A DNA stretch of 64,000 nt from assembly GCF_001443605.1 (NCBI RefSeq), contig NZ_CP013118.1, positions 3,467,501-3,531,500 of the forward strand, written 5' to 3'. Source of the stretch: Salinivirga cyanobacteriivorans. GTDB taxonomy: Bacteria > Bacteroidota > Bacteroidia > Bacteroidales > Salinivirgaceae. Shown here piece after piece: positions 56,675 to 64,000 of the stretch. How positions within the stretch are numbered: position 1 is the first letter of the stretch; the number at the start of each line of letters is the position of its first letter. The translations under genes were made by a program, and so were the position numbers. The notes under the pieces are model-generated. The model was not told where the DNA came from. It worked only from the letters and a program-made list of their open reading frames with translations, and made no database searches.

Positions 56675-56809
56675 TTTAAATTAACTAGCCCATTCAAAAG
56701 GGATGTTTTACAAAAAAAATCAGAATAATATAATCGAATGGCAGATTGGTGATTTGTTACACTTACTGCCATTTGGTATTTAATACTAAAACATAAAAAT
56801 TCAAGCCGT

Positions 56810-57790
56810 ATGTCGGAAATAAAAGTTGAACCTATTGAAAAATATGGTTTAAGCGCAAAATCAAAACCCAAAAGCCAGTTTTCAACCATTGGAATAGTTG
56901 GTTGCGGAAATACTGGTCAGCGAATAGCACTGATGGTAGCAGGAAAAGGTATTGAAGTCGTTTTTCTCGAGTTAAGTCAGGCTAAAATAGATCAGGCCTT
57001 CGCAGAAATAACCGAAGAACTCGACCATCAGATTAATCACTGGGGTATGACCGAGGGGGATAAGAGAAGTATCTTATCACGTATTAAGGGTACTCTGGAT
57101 TACGCTGATTTTCAGAATTGTGATCTCGTTATAGAATCGATTTTATCACGTACACGTGAAGAATCTGTAGATATCAGAAAAGAGGTCTTCAGAAATATTG
57201 AAAAGCATGTTTCTCCTCACGCAATTATTGCAACAAATTCTACTACACTTGTCATTACTGAGTTGGCAGCGGAGCTGGAACATAAAGACCGGTGTATTAG
57301 TCTGCATATTTCAACTACTGCCCCTGAGGCCAGTATAATTGAAATAGTAAAAGGATTGCATACATCCGATGAAATTTGCGAGGATGTAAGACGTTTTGCG
57401 AAACTAATTGGCAAAACTGCGATTCCTGTACAGGAATCTCCGGGATTAGTAACAGCCCGTTTGGCAGTATCTTTCATCAGTGAGGCTTGCGATGTACTAA
57501 TGGAACGCGTGAGCGATATGGAAAGTATTGATTTCAGTATGCGTAATGGGCTGGGTCTGCCTTTAGGACCTTTTGAAATGGCAGATAAAATAGGCCTCGA
57601 TCGAGTAATACGTTGGATGGATAACCTTTACGAAGAATTTGGAGACTACAAGTATAAACCATCACCAGTATTGAAAAGGCTGGTTCGTGCAGGTTATCTT
57701 GGCCGTAAAACCCATAAAGGGTTTTATGAGTATGATGAGAATGGCCAGAAGCTTAAAAAAAATGTTATTGAAGCCAGTACCGAAAAATAA
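56810..57790 (+). CDS. Divergent 3-hydroxyacyl-CoA dehydrogenase family protein
   Basis: This 326-residue protein has the NAD loop GIVGCGNTGQRIA (about 28-40) and the C-terminal HAD domain (GLPLGPFEMADKIGLDRV, LGRKTHKGFYEYDENG). The active site is altered relative to 3-hydroxybutyryl-CoA dehydrogenases: NTSSL is NSTTL, HFFNPVP is HISTTAP (histidine kept, following residues changed), and the PGFxxNRL asparagine is alanine in PGLVTARL. The dyad glutamate (IIEIVKG) is kept. It may still oxidise or reduce a hydroxyacyl substrate, but not necessarily 3-hydroxybutyryl-CoA. It lies between pta and ackA, which points to a short-chain substrate. Confidence 0.8.
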   Translation: MSEIKVEPIEKYGLSAKSKPKSQFSTIGIVGCGNTGQRIALMVAGKGIEVVFLELSQAKIDQAFAEITEELDHQINHWGMTEGDKRSILSRIKGTLDYADFQNCDLVIESILSRTREESVDIRKEVFRNIEKHVSPHAIIATNSTTLVITELAAELEHKDRCISLHISTTAPEASIIEIVKGLHTSDEICEDVRRFAKLIGKTAIPVQESPGLVTARLAVSFISEACDVLMERVSDMESIDFSMRNGLGLPLGPFEMADKIGLDRVIRWMDNLYEEFGDYKYKPSPVLKRLVRAGYLGRKTHKGFYEYDENGQKLKKNVIEASTEK

Positions 57791-57879
57791 ATTATAAACA
57801 TCAGAATTTCAGCACCGGGTAAGATTATAGCAAGCAATGCTAAAGTCTTTACAAGGCATGAAATCAAAAAAATAATAAA

Positions 57880-59082
57880 ATGAAAGTCTTAGTTTTAAAT
57901 TGCGGAAGTTCATCTATCAAATTCCAGCTCCTGGAAATGACTACCGAAGAACTAATTATTAAAGGTATTGTTGAAAAAATTGGTTTAAAAGGTTCTTTTC
58001 TCAAAAGTAAGCGTAATGATGGCGATGAGGTGAAACTGGAAGGTGAGATTCTTGATCACCAAACCGGAATTGAATATATCCTTGGAGTGCTAATTAGCAA
58101 GGAACACGGTTCTATTAAAAGCCTTGATGAAATTGGAGCAGTGGGCCACAGAGTAGCTCATGGTGGCGAACATTTTAAAGAAAGTGCACTGCTAACAGAT
58201 GAGGCAATAGGCAAAATAGAGGAGTGTGCTGAACTGGCACCCCTGCACAACCCGGCCAACCTTAAAGGAATTTATGCCATTCAGTCATTAATTCCCGATG
58301 TAGAACAAGTTGCAGTTTTTGACACATCTTTCCATCAAACTATGCCGGCTCATGCCTACATGTACGGCATACCACAGGCACTTTATGAAAAGTACGGTAT
58401 TCGCCGTTACGGATTTCATGGAACCAGCCACCGGTTTGTTGCACAGGAAACCTGTAAGATGCTCAATATTAAAATGGAAACCCATAAAATTGTAACCTGC
58501 CATTTAGGTAATGGTGCTTCCGTTGCTGCTATAGATCGAGGTCAGTCAATAGATACATCAATGGGTTTCACTCCGCTGGAAGGCCTAATTATGGGAACCC
58601 GTTCAGGCGATTTGGATGTAGGTGCTTTTATGTTTATCATGGAAAAAGAGGAAATTGGACTAAAATCTGCCAATACATTAGTAAATAAGCATAGTGGTAT
58701 GGTTGGTTTAACTGGAGTTAGTTCAGATATGCGAACTATCGAAGAAGCTGCCGAAAACGGTGATGAACGGTGCGCAAATGCTTTAAAAGCCTATGATTAT
58801 CGTATCAAAAAATATATAGGATCATACACAGCAGCTATGAACGGGCTTGATGTACTCATTTTTACAGGTGGAATAGGCGAAAATGCCGACACAACACGCC
58901 GTGGTGTTGCCAATGATTTAGAGTACCTTGGAATAAAAATCGATCCTGAGAAAAACGACGGTTTGCGCGGAAAACCAACAGTAATCAGTACCGATGACTC
59001 CAGGGTAAAAGTTGTTGTTATGCCAACAAACGAAGAGTTGGTAATTGCCAAGGATACAGTAAATATTGTGGAAAATAAATAA
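57880..59082 (+). CDS. ackA: Acetate kinase
   Basis: This 400-residue protein of normal length has N-terminal VLNCGSSSIKFQL (phosphate-1), the substrate arginine region ELAPLHNPANLKGI, FDTSFHQTMP, YGFHGTSHRFVA, the phosphate-2 loop CHLGNGASVAAI and GLIMGTRSGDLD. It transfers phosphate between acetyl phosphate and ADP, giving ATP and acetate. It is 89 bp after the divergent dehydrogenase and 18 bp before the first ptb gene. Confidence 0.96.
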   Translation: MKVLVLNCGSSSIKFQLLEMTTEELIIKGIVEKIGLKGSFLKSKRNDGDEVKLEGEILDHQTGIEYILGVLISKEHGSIKSLDEIGAVGHRVAHGGEHFKESALLTDEAIGKIEECAELAPLHNPANLKGIYAIQSLIPDVEQVAVFDTSFHQTMPAHAYMYGIPQALYEKYGIRRYGFHGTSHRFVAQETCKMLNIKMETHKIVTCHLGNGASVAAIDRGQSIDTSMGFTPLEGLIMGTRSGDLDVGAFMFIMEKEEIGLKSANTLVNKHSGMVGLTGVSSDMRTIEEAAENGDERCANALKAYDYRIKKYIGSYTAAMNGLDVLIFTGGIGENADTTRRGVANDLEYLGIKIDPEKNDGLRGKPTVISTDDSRVKVVVMPTNEELVIAKDTVNIVENK

Positions 59083-59100
59083 CGTAAAACTCAATATAAA

Positions 59101-60003
59101 ATGATTAAGAAGCTCGATCAAATGTTTGATGCCCTGAAAAATCAGGACAGGAAAAAACTAGTTGCCGCCTGGGCCAACGATGCACATACAATTGGTGCTG
59201 TAAGCGAAGCTATTGATAAAGGTATAGTCGATGGCATATTGGTAGGAGATCAACAAGTTATTAAACAAACATGTGAAAGCGAAGGAATTGATATTGGTAA
59301 ATTTACTATTATGCACGTCGATAGTGATGTTGAAGCTGCTAATAAATCAGTAGAAATGGTGGCCAATGGAGATGGTGATGTGCTTATGAAAGGCCTTCTG
59401 AGTACTGATAAATATATGCGAGGTATTCTGAATAAAGAATATGGCTTACTCCCTCCGAAAGGTATTCTGAGCCACGTTACCGTTATCCAGAATCCAAAGT
59501 ACCATAAACTTCTGGTAGTGGGTGATGTTGCTGTTATTCCGCAGCCAGACTTAAAACAAAAAGTTGCCATAACCAACTACCTGATTCACGCCGCAAAATC
59601 ATTAGGAGTAGAAAAACCAAAAGTTGCAGCTATATCTGCTTCGGAGCAGGTTATTGCTGATTTACCGTCCTCCTCTGAAGCCACTATTCTGGCAAAAATG
59701 TCGGAACGGGGCCAAATCAAAGGAGGTATTGTCGAGGGCCCATTAGCACTCGATCTTGCTGTTGATAAAGCATCAGCTCAAGTCAAAAAAATCGATAGCG
59801 AAGTGGCCGGCGATGCAGACTGCCTTCTTTTTCCGAATATTGAATCAGGAAATGTTTTTTACAAAACAAGCACGAAATTATCGGACACTGAACTGGGTGC
59901 AGTTGTGGCAGGAGCAAAGGTGCCGGCTGTATTGTCATCGAGGGGTGACAGTACGCAGACTAAATTGTACTCTATTGCTTTGGCGGCTTTAATGTCAAAA
60001 TAA
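59101..60003 (+). CDS. ptb: Phosphate butyryltransferase, copy 1
   Basis: This 300-residue phosphotransacylase of the Ptb group has the family pattern GDVLMKGLLSTDKYMRGIL, LLPPKGILSHVTVI, DLKQKVAITNYLIHAA, MSERGQIKGGIVEGPLALD and LFPNIESGNVFYK, with the catalytic-side SSRGDSTQTK near the end. It converts butyryl-CoA (or isobutyryl- and isovaleryl-CoA) + Pi to the acyl phosphate. It directly follows ackA and is separated from the second copy by a strong hairpin terminator. Confidence 0.9.
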   Translation: MIKKLDQMFDALKNQDRKKLVAAWANDAHTIGAVSEAIDKGIVDGILVGDQQVIKQTCESEGIDIGKFTIMHVDSDVEAANKSVEMVANGDGDVLMKGLLSTDKYMRGILNKEYGLLPPKGILSHVTVIQNPKYHKLLVVGDVAVIPQPDLKQKVAITNYLIHAAKSLGVEKPKVAAISASEQVIADLPSSSEATILAKMSERGQIKGGIVEGPLALDLAVDKASAQVKKIDSEVAGDADCLLFPNIESGNVFYKTSTKLSDTELGAVVAGAKVPAVLSSRGDSTQTKLYSIALAALMSK

Positions 60004-60012
60004 TAAAATTGT

Positions 60013-60048
60013 AAACAGGGACTTCTTCGGAATTCCCTGTTTGTTTTT
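60013..60048 (+). terminator. UUCG-loop terminator between the two ptb genes
   Basis: AAACAGGGA pairs with TCCCTGTTT. The inner TTC/GAA closes on a TTCG tetraloop, with one C-T mismatch between the stems, and GTTTTTAA follows. It lies 10 bp after the first ptb stop and 15 bp before the second ptb ATG, so it can cut or reduce transcription inside the cluster. Confidence 0.85.
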
Positions 60049-60062
60049 AAATAGTGCAGCTT

Positions 60063-60980
60063 ATGAAACCAATCCGAAAGCTCGACCAAATGGTTGAGTA
60101 TTTAAAAAGCAGAGGAGAAAAAAAACGCATAGCTGTGGCCAATGCACAGGATACAAATACAATTGGAGCTTTAGCAGAGGCTGTGAAAAACGGTTTTGCA
60201 GAAGCATTAATGGTTGGCCCTAAAAGCGAAATTGAAAGTGCAGCAAGGCAACAAAATATTGATCCTCGTATTTTTCAAATCATTGATATTAAAGATGAAA
60301 CTGAGGCTACATATTATGCAAGAAAACTTGTTAAAAATGACGAGGCAGATGTGTTAATGAAAGGGCTCGTAGGAACAGATAAATTTTTAAAAGCGGTGCT
60401 TGATAAAAAAGACGGGCTGTTGCCACCAAAAGCTGTGATGAGTTATGTGTGTGCAATTGAATTGCCTAAATATCACAAACTTTTGTTTGTTACCGATACT
60501 GCAGTATTACCCTTTCCCGATTTGAAACAGAAGGTAGCCATGCTTAATTATAGCGTAGAAATGGCCAATAAATTCGGTATTGAAAAGCCCAAAGTAGCCC
60601 TTATCGGAGCATCTGAGAAAGTTAGCGAAGGATTCCCCAATAGTATTGACTATGCTATGATTAGCAAAATGGCTGAGCGTGGGCAAACCAAACCATGCAT
60701 CGCCGATGGCCCGCTGGATGTGTTTCTGGCATGTGACCCTGAAAGTGTAAAAATAAAAGGAGTAAATACCCCCGTAGGAGGTGATGCTGATGTGCTTTTA
60801 TTCCCAACACTGGAGGCATGTAATAGTTTTTATAAAGGTCTAATGTTGTTTGGCGGTGGTGAGCTGGCCGGACTAATTCAGGGCACAGAAAAACCCGTTG
60901 TTGTAATGTCAAGAAGTGAAAGTGCGAAATCAAAGTTTTATTGTGTGGCACTCTCATGCTTAATGAGCGAAAATAATTAG
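60063..60980 (+). CDS. ptb: Phosphate butyryltransferase, copy 2
   Basis: This 305-residue paralogue of the preceding gene has DVLMKGLVGTDKFLKAVL, LLPPKAVMSYVCAI, DLKQKVAMLNYSVEMA and MAERGQTKPCIADGPLDV. Two active-site-side segments differ from copy 1: PNIESGN becomes PTLEACN, and SSRGDS becomes MSRSES. The frame is intact, so a different acyl-CoA preference is more likely than loss of function (inference). The ATG at 60063 is preferred over a GTG three codons upstream. It is 17 bp before buk and probably coupled with it. Confidence 0.87.
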   Translation: MKPIRKLDQMVEYLKSRGEKKRIAVANAQDTNTIGALAEAVKNGFAEALMVGPKSEIESAARQQNIDPRIFQIIDIKDETEATYYARKLVKNDEADVLMKGLVGTDKFLKAVLDKKDGLLPPKAVMSYVCAIELPKYHKLLFVTDTAVLPFPDLKQKVAMLNYSVEMANKFGIEKPKVALIGASEKVSEGFPNSIDYAMISKMAERGQTKPCIADGPLDVFLACDPESVKIKGVNTPVGGDADVLLFPTLEACNSFYKGLMLFGGGELAGLIQGTEKPVVVMSRSESAKSKFYCVALSCLMSENN

Positions 60981-60997
60981 TATAAAATCAAATAGAT

Positions 60998-62077
60998 ATG
61001 GATTGCTGTTACAGAATTCTGGCTATCAATCCCGGATCAACATCCACAAAGATAGCCGTTTATGAAAACGACAAATCGTTATTCCTCAAAACCCTAAGGC
61101 ATAATTGCGATGAACTCGAAAAATTTGAGAAAGTTGCTGATGAATTTCAGTTCAGAAAAGATATCATTTTGCAAGAACTTGCTAATGCCGAAATCGAAAT
61201 AGAATCATTAAGTGCTATCGTAGGGCGAGGCGGATTAATAAAGCCTGTTGAAGGTGGTTGTTATATTGTGAATGATAGAATGATAGAAGACCTTAAAAAG
61301 GCTGAGCGTGGTGAGCACGCCTCAAACCTGGGTGCATTGATTGCACACGACATTGCACGGGAAGTAAAAGATGCCCAGGCATTTATTGCCGATCCTGTGG
61401 TTGTTGATGAATTACAGGATGTGGCACGTTTTACGGGTCACCCAAAATTTGAACGGAAATCTATTTTTCATGCACTAAACCAGAAAGCAATAGGAAGAAT
61501 TCATGCCCGTTCAATGCACAAAAAATATCATGATTTGAATTTTATCATCGCGCATATGGGCGGTGGTATTTCAGTTGGAGCACATCGTAAGGGTAAGGTA
61601 ATAGATGTTAATAACGCCCTTGACGGAGAAGGTCCTTTTTCTCCTGAACGTACCGGAACACTACCTGCTGGTGATTTGGCCAAACTCTGTTTTAGCGGCG
61701 AATTTACCCTTGAAGATGTGAAAAAAATGATTAAAGGGAAAGGCGGATTAGTAGCCTATTTGGATACAAATGATGCCTATACCGTTGAGAAAGCAGCTGA
61801 CAGTGGTGACGAAAAAGCAAAAGTTGTTCAGGATGCAATGTGCTACCAGGTAGGCAAAGCAATAGGAGAGATGTCGGCTGTGCTAAAAGGAGAGGTCGAC
61901 GCCATATTGCTGACAGGAGGCATTGCACATAACAAATACTTAGTTGACTATGTGCGTGAAATGGTGGGATTTGTTGCCCCGATTGTAGTTTATGCCGGAG
62001 AAGATGAAATGAAGGCGCTGGCGACAAATGCTTTATACGCACTAACAAAAGAAATTGAAATAAAAGCGTATAAATAA
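60998..62077 (+). CDS. buk: Butyrate kinase, canonical copy
   Basis: This 359-residue ASKHA kinase has every expected motif intact: INPGSTSTKIAVY (about 10-22), GRGGLIKPVEGG, GEHASNLG, DPVVVDE, RKSIFHALNQKA, AHMGGGISVGAH, GPFSPERTGTLP, LTGGIAHNKYL and AGEDEMKALA. It makes ATP and butyrate (or a branched acid) from the acyl phosphate supplied by Ptb. It is the last gene of the acyl-phosphate cluster and is followed by a terminator. It serves as the reference for the variant copy at 14767 and the degenerate copy at 20760. Confidence 0.95.
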   Translation: MDCCYRILAINPGSTSTKIAVYENDKSLFLKTLRHNCDELEKFEKVADEFQFRKDIILQELANAEIEIESLSAIVGRGGLIKPVEGGCYIVNDRMIEDLKKAERGEHASNLGALIAHDIAREVKDAQAFIADPVVVDELQDVARFTGHPKFERKSIFHALNQKAIGRIHARSMHKKYHDLNFIIAHMGGGISVGAHRKGKVIDVNNALDGEGPFSPERTGTLPAGDLAKLCFSGEFTLEDVKKMIKGKGGLVAYLDTNDAYTVEKAADSGDEKAKVVQDAMCYQVGKAIGEMSAVLKGEVDAILLTGGIAHNKYLVDYVREMVGFVAPIVVYAGEDEMKALATNALYALTKEIEIKAYK

Positions 62078-62163
62078 CAAGTTTATATAACCAGTTCAAT
62101 AAAACCAACCAGCTAGTGCATTAAGTATTATGTGCTAATTTTAAAAGGCTGTAAACAAATTAC

Positions 62164-62193
62164 AAAGGGGCCTGTTTAAACGACAGCCCCTTT
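62164..62193 (+). terminator. Terminator after buk
   Basis: AAAGGGGCCTGT pairs with ACAGCCCCTTT (one bulged C) around a short loop TTAAACG, and is followed by a T-run. It closes the pta-buk cluster. Confidence 0.8.
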
Positions 62194-62433
62194 TTCATTA
62201 TAGTGCATTTGTAAGTAGAACTAAAATTGCACAGTTAGGGAAAACTAAAGGTATGTTTATCGGAGTTATTTGTTAATTGATCGAAAAAGACTGTAGGGTT
62301 GTCAAATGCAGGGCAAATAATTTTTTTCTTAACAATTTGTTTGTAAATTTGTACGGAACAGATGCAAACTTAGAGTGTCAATAATCTGTTAATGATTGTA
62401 GGGAGTTGATATTCAATGGTTTAATATTTACTT
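62194..62433. other. Intergenic region with M23 peptidase promoter candidate
   Basis: This AT-rich stretch has no open frame or RNA gene recognised. TAAATTTG at 62344-62351 is a perfect TAnnTTTG box and would give a leader of about 75 bases before the peptidase ATG. Confidence 0.45.
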
Positions 62434-63378
62434 ATGAGTTCAAATACAAGATACTATCTTGATCCACATACATTAACCTATAAACCTGTAAAGAAAAACA
62501 GGAAGCTTTTTTATAGAACAACCCTCTGGGTATCTTCTGTAATTTTTGTATTATCCATAAGCGCATTTATATTTTTAAATAGCTATCGTTTAACTCCCCA
62601 TGAATGGATACTTTCCAAGCAAAATGAAAGGTTAGCCGAAGAGATTATTCAAAAGAAAGATGCTATTATTGCTTTACGCGATACCTTAGTGGATATTGAA
62701 GAGAATGATGATATCATTTACCGTCCATTTGCCGAAATAAAGCCTATACCCAAAGATATAAGGGAGGCTGGTTTTGGCGGTGTTGATCGCTACCGGGAAT
62801 TTGCAGGAATGGAGTATGCCGATGATTTGAGTTCAGTGTTCCGGGAGTTTGATAAACTTAAAAAGCAAATCGAGATACAAAAAAAATCATTCAATGAGGT
62901 TGAAAGTTTGGTGCAATATATTGATGAGTTTTATGCAGCAAAACCAGCAATAAGACCAATATCGCAGAAAGACGAGATTTATATTTCTTCACACTATGGC
63001 ATGAGGCTGCATCCGATTTATAAACGATGGAAAATGCACCATGGAATAGATTATGCGGCGCAAATAGGTAGTCCCGTTTATTCTACAGGCAAAGGCATTG
63101 TTAAAGCAGCTTATTATGCCTCAGGCTACGGCAAGGTAGTCAAAGTGGATCATGGGTTTGGTTATCTATCAATTTATGCACACCTTGATAAATATATTGT
63201 TAAGAAGGGTGATACTATAAGCAGAGGGCAGTTAGTTGGTTATGTGGGAAATACCGGCAGCTCAACCGGTCCACATCTTCACTATGAAATTAGGAAAAAC
63301 AATCAAACCCAAAATCCGTTATATTTTTATATGGACGATCTGGAACCATATGAATATGACAGGATCGTTTCTAAATAG
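62434..63378 (+). CDS. M23-family peptidoglycan endopeptidase
   Basis: This 314-residue protein has a short cytoplasmic tail, one transmembrane helix (about 27-50, TTLWVSSVIFVLSISAFIFLN), a periplasmic coiled coil (about 60-175) and a C-terminal LytM domain (about 185-300). The zinc ligands are visible in MRLHP, HHGIDYAA and GPHLHYE, so it should be active and cleave peptide crosslinks or lysostaphin-type bonds in the wall. The coiled coil plus active LytM is the layout of morphogenesis endopeptidases. The next gene begins 33 bp downstream. Confidence 0.92.
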   Translation: MSSNTRYYLDPHTLTYKPVKKNRKLFYRTTLWVSSVIFVLSISAFIFLNSYRLTPHEWILSKQNERLAEEIIQKKDAIIALRDTLVDIEENDDIIYRPFAEIKPIPKDIREAGFGGVDRYREFAGMEYADDLSSVFREFDKLKKQIEIQKKSFNEVESLVQYIDEFYAAKPAIRPISQKDEIYISSHYGMRLHPIYKRWKMHHGIDYAAQIGSPVYSTGKGIVKAAYYASGYGKVVKVDHGFGYLSIYAHLDKYIVKKGDTISRGQLVGYVGNTGSSTGPHLHYEIRKNNQTQNPLYFYMDDLEPYEYDRIVSK

Positions 63379-63411
63379 GCGTTTTGTGCAACCTCTAAAT
63401 TACTGCTGCAT

Positions 63412-64000
63412 ATGGAGAAAAAATTTATCGAAAGGTATGGTAGCCTTAAGAAGATAGAACCTTTAAAATCTATCACCGACGACGCCGTGTTGCCAAATAC
63501 ACTTGCGTTCGAATGTCCTTCCCCTTTTCCTGGTTATTACGGTTCAAAGCCAACTGAAGAAATCCCGCTGTATGTTTATTTTATTTTAGATGGGTATTTC
63601 CATTTGGAAGATTTGTTACTGATTAAAGAAGATATTAAAAAGGTAGTGGATTTTGACTTTCATGCGACCATTTGTGCGCTTGAATTTTTTGACGAAACCT
63701 TCAATGCTATAAGAGTCAGGCATGTAGAGGATTATGCGAAATTGCGTAAGTTGCAACAATTATTCGTTGAGCACGGAATTCATTTTCATAAGAAGTCAAG
63801 GAAGTACAAATACATTGAAGATGCATTTATACGAATTAAGAAATTTTTCCAATTGGAAGAAATAGAGCCTGGTCTCTTCTTCGACCTTGTAGAGCATGAC
63901 CATGGTTATATCAAGATTGACCAGCATCTTGAGATGAATGATTTTCTTGAAATAGCCAGACAAGTCGACTATAACCTGGACATTATTGATTACGATGCTG
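63412..64000 (+). CDS. Unrecognised protein, truncated by the window end
   Basis: The frame starts with ATG at 63412, is open through the last base (196 codons) and has no signal peptide or membrane helix. The visible part begins MEKKFIERYGSLKKIEPLKS and has a PSPFPGYYG segment, a VYFILDGYFHLEDLLLI stretch and a HGIHFHKKSRKYKYIEDAFIRIKKFF stretch (in part: HFHKKSRKYKYIEDAFIRI). The family is not recognised. It follows the M23 peptidase by 33 bp, so the two may be co-transcribed. Confidence 0.7.
   Translation, partial: MEKKFIERYGSLKKIEPLKSITDDAVLPNTLAFECPSPFPGYYGSKPTEEIPLYVYFILDGYFHLEDLLLIKEDIKKVVDFDFHATICALEFFDETFNAIRVRHVEDYAKLRKLQQLFVEHGIHFHKKSRKYKYIEDAFIRIKKFFQLEEIEPGLFFDLVEHDHGYIKIDQHLEMNDFLEIARQVDYNLDIIDYDA

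Noticed and set aside
1-64000. tRNA, rRNA or riboswitch genes
   Set aside because: I looked for them in the intergenic stretches by eye and saw none I could support; a covariance-model scan would be needed to exclude small RNAs.

Overview
The window looks like a chromosomal segment of an anaerobic or microaerophilic member of the Bacteroidota (Bacteroidales/Marinilabiliales-like; I cannot go to genus). Evidence seen in the sequence: a bat (aerotolerance) operon, a TonB-dependent receptor paired with a DUF4249 lipoprotein, a LytS/LytTR pair with a beta-propeller sensor, a protein with a type IX secretion sorting domain, and several promoters of the Bacteroidota TAnnTTTG type.

Layout. 1-3.9 kb: end of batB, then batC, batD and batE. 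4-5.7 kb: an NmrA-like oxidoreductase and a 323-bp MITE-like element with a target duplication. 5.8-14.5 kb: a propeller histidine kinase, its LytTR regulator, a 1308-residue repeat-rich secreted protein and a small secreted protein. 14.8-21.9 kb: a butyrate-kinase-family gene, then an apparent operon of acyl-CoA dehydrogenase, fused isobutyryl-CoA mutase (IcmF) and a butyrate-kinase-like protein whose ATP-binding loops are degenerate. 22-32.4 kb: thioesterase, a second MITE-like element, PEP carboxykinase, two-gene lysine exporter, nucleotidyltransferase, sensor kinase, DUF4249 protein with TonB receptor, and an outer-membrane-type protein. 32.6-35.1 kb: an accessory patch in which three copies of a 160-220-bp unit (the 3' tail of a DNA methylase gene plus GC-rich hairpins) bracket a rhuM gene and a toxin-antitoxin pair whose toxin is broken. 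35.3-42.8 kb: an M14 carboxypeptidase and two tandem dCache-HAMP-GAF-PAS-hemerythrin receptors without a recognisable output domain. 43-55.5 kb: FAD/Fe-S D-lactate-type dehydrogenase, a GroES-like protein, argS, aroE, a DUF368 lipid-carrier translocase, a threonine-synthase-like enzyme, a TPR protein, a DUF4301 protein and an EamA transporter. 55.7-62.1 kb: pta, a divergent 3-hydroxyacyl-CoA dehydrogenase, ackA, two ptb genes and buk. The end holds an M23 peptidase and an unrecognised gene cut by the window edge.

Functional theme (inference): much of the window serves short-chain acyl-CoA to acyl-phosphate to acid conversion for substrate-level ATP. The pta/ackA and ptb/buk sets would handle acetyl- and butyryl-type acyl groups. 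The dehydrogenase-IcmF operon would interconvert isobutyryl-CoA and n-butyryl-CoA and oxidise or reduce the product, as expected for branched amino acid fermentation. The hemerythrin receptors and bat genes suggest exposure to oxygen. No rRNA, tRNA or CRISPR array was recognised by eye.
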